Source: Fontibacillus phaseoli
GTDB lineage: Bacteria; Bacillota; Bacilli; Paenibacillales; Paenibacillaceae
NCBI RefSeq assembly: GCF_003337355.1
Contig: NZ_QPJW01000018.1
Coordinates: 1 to 64,000, forward strand
Reading direction: 5' to 3'
Length of the DNA: 64,000 nt
Shown: piece after piece, positions 59,889 to 64,000 of the stretch
Layout of the letters: every line of letters starts with the position of its first letter
Numbering within the stretch: position 1 is the first letter of the stretch
The notes under the pieces: generated by a model
What the model was told of the DNA's origin: nothing
Database searches by the model: none
The model's input: the letters and a program-made list of their open reading frames with translations, nothing else
Made by a program: the position numbers and the translations under genes

Positions 59889-60968
59889 TTAAATTTGCCT
59901 GTCAATGAATACCTGCTCTTGAAGCCGCTTCAACCCTTCCTTGATCGCACGGGCCCGCACCTCTCCGATGCCGTCGACTTCATCCAGTTCTTCGATCGTT
60001 GCCATCAGGACACTCGGAAGATCGCGGAAGCGTTCCACCAGATTGTGTATGATCACATTCGGAAGCCGGGGAATTTTGTTCAGTACCCGGTAGCCGCGAG
60101 GCGAGATCAGTTCCTCCGAAGTAGCGACCGAAATCGGATAACCGAGCAGGCGAGTAATATGGTTGTCATCCAGCAGTTCGTCATCGGTGGAGCGCTTCAA
60201 TCCGAGAATAATTTCGCGAATCGCTTCATCGCTGTCATCCTTGGCATAGTCTTTGTAAAGAAGCCAGGCCTCCTCCTCCATATTGCTGACCAATTCCTCC
60301 ATCTGCATGCTGATCAGGCGTCCCTCTGTCCCCAGTTCATTGATGAACCGCTTGATCTCCATCTTGATGCGAATGACCATTTCCACCCGCTGCATGACAT
60401 TGATGACTTCAGGTATTGTAACCAGTTCTTCAAACTCTGAAGCAGTCAGGTTGGTGAGTGCCTGATTTAGTACCGACCGGTACTTCTCCAGCGTTTGAAT
60501 CGCCTGATTGGCTTTCGTCAGGATGACGCCAATCTCCTTCAACGCGTATCGCAACCCGCCTTGATACAGCGTAATGATATTCCGCCGCTGGGAGATCGAT
60601 ACAACGAGCTTGCCCGTCTGTTTGGCCACGCGCTCGGCCGTTCGGTGACGGATTCCCGTCTCCGAAGAGGAGATGGAGGAGTCCGGGATGAGTTGGGTGT
60701 TGGCGTACAAAATCCGTTTCAAGTCCTCGCTCAGAATAATGCCGCCGTCCATTTTGGCAAGTTCATATAAATAGTTTGGCGAAAAATCGCAGTTGATGGA
60801 AAAGCCGCCCTCTACCACTTCCATCACTTCCGGGCTGTAACCGACGACGATAAGGCCGCCGGTTTTGGCCCGGAGTACGTTTTCCAGCCCGTCTCGAAAA
60901 GCGGTACCCGGCGCAACGAGCCTAAGCAAATCATTCATTTTTTCCGCTTGGGTTGTTTCCTTCATCAT
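59889..60968 (-). CDS. disA: DNA integrity scanning diadenylate cyclase DisA
   Basis: 359 aa. DAC domain (~1-145) with GIRHRTAERVAKQTGKL and the catalytic motif written MDGG (Asp74-Gly75-Gly76) where most DisA have DGA; spacer helices; and a C-terminal HhH DNA-binding domain (ELDEVDGIGEVRARAIKEGL). Makes c-di-AMP and scans for branched DNA; B. subtilis RadA interacts with it. Ten bp after radA, so co-transcribed. GGGGG precedes the ATG. Confidence 0.95.
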   Translation of the reverse strand: MMKETTQAEKMNDLLRLVAPGTAFRDGLENVLRAKTGGLIVVGYSPEVMEVVEGGFSINCDFSPNYLYELAKMDGGIILSEDLKRILYANTQLIPDSSISSSETGIRHRTAERVAKQTGKLVVSISQRRNIITLYQGGLRYALKEIGVILTKANQAIQTLEKYRSVLNQALTNLTASEFEELVTIPEVINVMQRVEMVIRIKMEIKRFINELGTEGRLISMQMEELVSNMEEEAWLLYKDYAKDDSDEAIREIILGLKRSTDDELLDDNHITRLLGYPISVATSEELISPRGYRVLNKIPRLPNVIIHNLVERFRDLPSVLMATIEELDEVDGIGEVRARAIKEGLKRLQEQVFIDRQI

Positions 60969-60978
60969 TTAGTGCCCC

Positions 60979-62346
60979 CTAATCTAACGCAACAGCTAGC
61001 GCATCTGCAACGGTATTTACACCGATTAATTGTATTTCCTTGGGGCCTTTCCACCCTTTCATGCTTTTTTCGGGAAGAATGACCCGTTTGAATCCGAGTT
61101 TGGCGGCTTCTTTTACCCGCTGTTCCGCCCGGGAAACCGCCCGGACCTCGCCGGTCAATCCGACTTCCCCGAAAAATACGTCAAAAGGTTTGGTCGGCAG
61201 GTCGCGGAAGCTGGACGCGATGCTTACGGCGATCGCCAGATCCACGGCCGGTTCATCAAGCTTGACGCCGCCGGCAAGATTTACATAAGCGTCCTGGTTT
61301 TGCAAAAACATGCCCATCCGCTTCTCGAGCACCGCGATGATCAGGTTCATCCGGTGATGATCCACACCGGTCGCCATTCTCCGCGGCGACGGAAACTGAG
61401 TTGATGCGATGAGCGCTTGCAATTCCACCAGCATCGGTCGCGTACCCTCCATGGAAGCCACCACCGTAGAGCCCGCGACGCCAAGCGGACGCTCGGACAG
61501 GAACAATTCCGACGGATTTGCCACTTCCGCAAGACCCGCTTCGTTCATTTCAAAGATGCCGATTTCGTTAGTCGAACCGAACCGGTTCTTCACCGCCCGG
61601 AGCAGCCGGTAAGAATGATGGCGCTCGCCTTCAAAATATAGCACTGAATCCACCATATGCTCCAGCATGCGGGGACCGGCAATTGCGCCTTCCTTGGTAA
61701 CATGGCCCACCAGCACCGTGGCGATGCCCTGCCCTTTGGAGATCCGCATAAACCGGGCGGTACATTCACGGACCTGGGAAACACTTCCGGGAGCGCTCGT
61801 TACCTCGGGCAGATAGACCGTCTGAATCGAGTCGATCACCAAAAAATCGGGTTTCACCTGGTCTATGGCTTCTTCAATACCGTCCATGGCGCTTTCGCAT
61901 AGTACGTATAAATCGGGAGACAATGCCCCGAGCCGCTCCGCGCGAAGTTTGGTTTGGCGGGTCGATTCCTCCCCGGAGATATAGAGCACCCGGAGACCCG
62001 CTTTGGCCATCTCATGCGAGGTTTGCAACAAAAGCGTGGACTTCCCAATGCCGGGATCTCCCCCTACCAGGATCAACGATCCGGGAACGATGCCTCCGCC
62101 AAGAACACGGTTTAGCTCGCCAATTCCCGTTTGTATCCGCGGCTCCTGGCCGCTTTCTATATTTATGATCGGAAGCGGCTTTTCTTTCGTATGAAATAAG
62201 CCTGAAGTGAGCCCCTGAGTCTTGACCACTTTTTCCGTTTCTTCTACCATGGTGTTCCAAGACCCGCATCCCGGGCACTTTCCATACCATTTAGGCGACT
62301 CGTATCCGCATTCGGTGCAATAAAACTTTGTTTTTACTTTAACCAT
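60979..62346 (-). CDS. radA: DNA repair protein RadA (Sms)
   Basis: 455 aa. Zinc finger CTECGYESPKWYGKCPGCG, RecA-like ATPase (GGDPGIGKSTLLLQ), the KNRFG motif and a C-terminal Lon-like domain. A DnaB-like branch-migration helicase in recombination. The radA-disA pair is conserved; the upstream neighbour here is a DHHW/MBOAT pair, not clpC as in B. subtilis. Confidence 0.97.
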   Translation of the reverse strand: MVKVKTKFYCTECGYESPKWYGKCPGCGSWNTMVEETEKVVKTQGLTSGLFHTKEKPLPIINIESGQEPRIQTGIGELNRVLGGGIVPGSLILVGGDPGIGKSTLLLQTSHEMAKAGLRVLYISGEESTRQTKLRAERLGALSPDLYVLCESAMDGIEEAIDQVKPDFLVIDSIQTVYLPEVTSAPGSVSQVRECTARFMRISKGQGIATVLVGHVTKEGAIAGPRMLEHMVDSVLYFEGERHHSYRLLRAVKNRFGSTNEIGIFEMNEAGLAEVANPSELFLSERPLGVAGSTVVASMEGTRPMLVELQALIASTQFPSPRRMATGVDHHRMNLIIAVLEKRMGMFLQNQDAYVNLAGGVKLDEPAVDLAIAVSIASSFRDLPTKPFDVFFGEVGLTGEVRAVSRAEQRVKEAAKLGFKRVILPEKSMKGWKGPKEIQLIGVNTVADALAVALD

Positions 62347-62502
62347 TTATCTCTCCTTTTCCACACTGCAAAATTTGACAAACCTTGCAGGTCACACCAC
62401 AAAGGTGACATTCAAAGTTTACCATTCTTTCAGATTTGGCGTAAAGTTATTACGGTCAAATTGGGTTAGGCAAGAGTTGTATTTTATGTATGCTTTATTA
62501 TA

Positions 62503-62538
62503 AAAAAGAACAGCCCCAAAGCGCCGCTTTGGAAGCTG
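62503..62538 (-). terminator. terminator after the DHHW gene
   Basis: CAGCCCCAAAGC (62511-62522), loop gcc, GCTTTGGAAGCTG (62526-62538); minus-strand stem with one bulge, then TTCTTTTTT. The 62347-62605 gap between this gene and radA shows no further gene. Confidence 0.8.
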
Positions 62539-62605
62539 CCTCTATCTATTTCATCGGCGAAAATGACGGGGTTTTGTAGTAAATGTCGAGGAATATTTTA
62601 CAATA

Positions 62606-63838
62606 TTACATCCGCTTGTTAATTAACTCGGCAATTCCTTGGCTGCGGGCTACTGTCGAATTGTTTAAAAACAAGACCTCGGAAATATCATGCTCCTTCA
62701 CAAAGCCGGTCAAACTTCCGCTGAAAAATCGGGGATCAATATAATAAATATTCTCGAAATGCGGAATCAGAAAAGGAATCAGGGCGTTTGCGTAGGAGTC
62801 TTTCACGACGAGGATCTTTCGGCCGTTCTTATGTTCCGTTTGTATCTCGCCCCAAGGGAAATCCCCTCCCAAAAACACGGAATACAATCCGCCGCTTGCC
62901 TTGGCGTACTCCGGATCGACGGCTCCGCCCTCGATCTCCTTGCCGGCTGTTGAGTACCGGGTGTAGGTGTATTTTTCAGCGGGCTCATAGTAAATTATCG
63001 TATCGGGATGCGCCCTGAGCCTGAAACTTAACGTTGCCTTATATGCGGAGCCCAGAAATTCTTTGATTTCCCCTTTTAAATAAGAGTTCAGCGGCACGGG
63101 TTCCTCTCCCAGTGCATCCATCAGCTTTACGTATGCATAATAAGCGCCCAAAGCGGTCCAATGGTGATCGGTCCGGAAGTAGAGCTCCTCATCGATATGC
63201 CGGGCCAACATCCCGTATGCGTCAATCGGTTTGATTTCGGGGTTCAACGATTCATTGATATGATCGAAAGCCGCCTTTTGGGAATAAGATAATTCTCTGT
63301 ATTTCTCTTCTTCAATAAAGTCCGCTGAGGTGGGGGCGAGCAAGGAATACACTCGGATCTCTGGATCTACTGCTGACTTGAAGCGGTTCAGCGCATCCGC
63401 ATACCTCTCGGCCGACGGCTCTGAGTATTTGAAGAGCGTATATGCCCGGTCTTTAAAAATCAAATATTGGACTGCCTGTCCTGTATTCGCCGCTGCGCCG
63501 GTTCCGTTACCGGGTTTCAGATTTTGAGAAGTGTTGTCGCCGCCCTGTTGAAGTATCGTTGCTTCATTTTTATCCGGCAATCCTTTGAACTCCATCAGGT
63601 AAGCCCCCGCTTTGGCCATTAATGTCCTAAACGCGAAATGATCCGAGAAGTAATCATCAAACTCCCGCGGAAACTCCCCCGAGATAAAGCGATCCAACGA
63701 AAATGCGGGCCGCCGGACAAGGTTCCGCTGTTCCAGTGAAGAGACGCTTCCGGATTGGAAAAAGGCAAGGTTTACGATTCCAAAGCCAAATAGAACCAGC
63801 AAAAAGAAAAGTGTATTAAATGTATTCCGAAATTTCAT
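62606..63838 (-). CDS. DHHW-family (AlgJ/AlgX-like) cell-surface acyltransferase partner
   Basis: 410 aa. One N-terminal membrane anchor (~8-28) and an SGNH-like extracytoplasmic domain with FRTDHHWT (the DHHW motif), SLLAPTSADF and KILVVKDSYANALIPFL (probable Ser in DSYAN). Such proteins work with an MBOAT protein to move acyl groups (often acetyl) onto extracellular polysaccharide. GGGGAGG precedes the ATG. The MBOAT C terminus ends 14 nt upstream, so they form an operon. The modified polymer is unknown. Confidence 0.85.
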   Translation of the reverse strand: MKFRNTFNTLFFLLVLFGFGIVNLAFFQSGSVSSLEQRNLVRRPAFSLDRFISGEFPREFDDYFSDHFAFRTLMAKAGAYLMEFKGLPDKNEATILQQGGDNTSQNLKPGNGTGAAANTGQAVQYLIFKDRAYTLFKYSEPSAERYADALNRFKSAVDPEIRVYSLLAPTSADFIEEEKYRELSYSQKAAFDHINESLNPEIKPIDAYGMLARHIDEELYFRTDHHWTALGAYYAYVKLMDALGEEPVPLNSYLKGEIKEFLGSAYKATLSFRLRAHPDTIIYYEPAEKYTYTRYSTAGKEIEGGAVDPEYAKASGGLYSVFLGGDFPWGEIQTEHKNGRKILVVKDSYANALIPFLIPHFENIYYIDPRFFSGSLTGFVKEHDISEVLFLNNSTVARSQGIAELINKRM

Positions 63839-63852
63839 CCTGATCCTCCCCT

Positions 63853-64000
63853 TCAGAACCGGTAATAGAGAAACGGGTTATAGGAACTGCCGACAAGCAG
63901 AATCGTTGCGAGTATTAGAATCGCCGCATGAAGTAGCTGCGCGCCGACGACCATCAGCACCGATCTTAGCTTGGGGAATGGTTTCATCGCTCGCTGCAGC
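63853..64000 (-). CDS. MBOAT-family O-acyltransferase, C-terminal end (partial)
   Basis: Only the last 48 codons are in the window: a hydrophobic segment followed by LLVGSSYNPFLYYRF and the stop. The SxNPFxYxRF ending is typical of AlgI-like MBOAT proteins, which carry the catalytic His (outside this window) and transfer acyl groups across the membrane. It precedes the DHHW gene by 14 nt. Confidence 0.75.
   Translation of the reverse strand, partial: LQRAMKPFPKLRSVLMVVGAQLLHAAILILATILLVGSSYNPFLYYRF

Overview
The window comes from a Gram-positive endospore former, most likely Paenibacillus or a close relative. The support is the 16S rRNA 5' end with a Paenibacillus-like V1 hairpin, the conserved Bacillales order of the rpoB-str-S10-spc-alpha region, and the sporulation genes sigH, spoIIM-like, pdaB, kbaA, gerD and cwlD. 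Almost everything reads on the minus strand, so the operons run from high to low coordinates. Only pdaB, gerD and one 131-aa gene are on the plus strand. Nothing here looks like a phage, an IS element or a CRISPR array.

Layout in the direction of transcription (64 kb to 0). An MBOAT/DHHW acyltransferase pair enters the window and is followed by radA, disA, pssA, an unrecognised 131-aa gene on the plus strand, a PIN/TRAM membrane protein, ispD, ispF, gltX, a T-box leader, cysE, cysS, mrnC, rlmB, rae1 and sigH. Next comes a gene-free stretch with an array of about 50-bp repeats, then rpmG-secE-nusG-rplK-rplA, an L10-type leader, rplJ-rplL, an RsmC-like methyltransferase, and rpoB-rpoC. A 3.3-kb accessory insert follows, holding a broken alpha/beta hydrolase gene, a GNAT-membrane fusion and an AraC/GyrI-type regulator. 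The str operon (ybxF, rpsL, rpsG, fusA, tuf) comes next, then a heme-globin chemoreceptor gene.

The long S10-spc-alpha cluster (rpsJ to rplQ, including secY, adk, map, infA and rpoA) follows, then truA, a zinc-ribbon gene and rplM-rpsI. Two tandem terminators separate this block from the sulfate assimilation pair cysH-sat. The last part is a sporulation/germination block (cwlD, salA, gerD, kbaA, pdaB, a SpoIIM-family gene, a 69-aa gene) ending at the promoter, leader and first 300 nt of a 16S rRNA gene.

Functionally the window is the translation and transcription core: RNA polymerase subunits, elongation factors, about 30 ribosomal proteins, Sec translocon parts and rRNA/tRNA modification enzymes. 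Sulfur and cysteine genes (sat, cysH, cysE, cysS with its T-box) and spore genes with recognisable sigma-E/sigma-G type promoters are embedded in it. The more unusual observations are regulatory or local: a CRP/FNR-type palindrome inside the promoter of the globin chemoreceptor, a Fur/PerR-like box before salA, several TTG start codons fixed by Shine-Dalgarno spacing (rpoB, rpoC, rplJ, salA, probably kbaA), absence of the ECF transporter genes between rplQ and truA, and three kinds of intergenic repeat. I see no clear new multi-gene system. All assignments come from reading the sequence; no database search was run.
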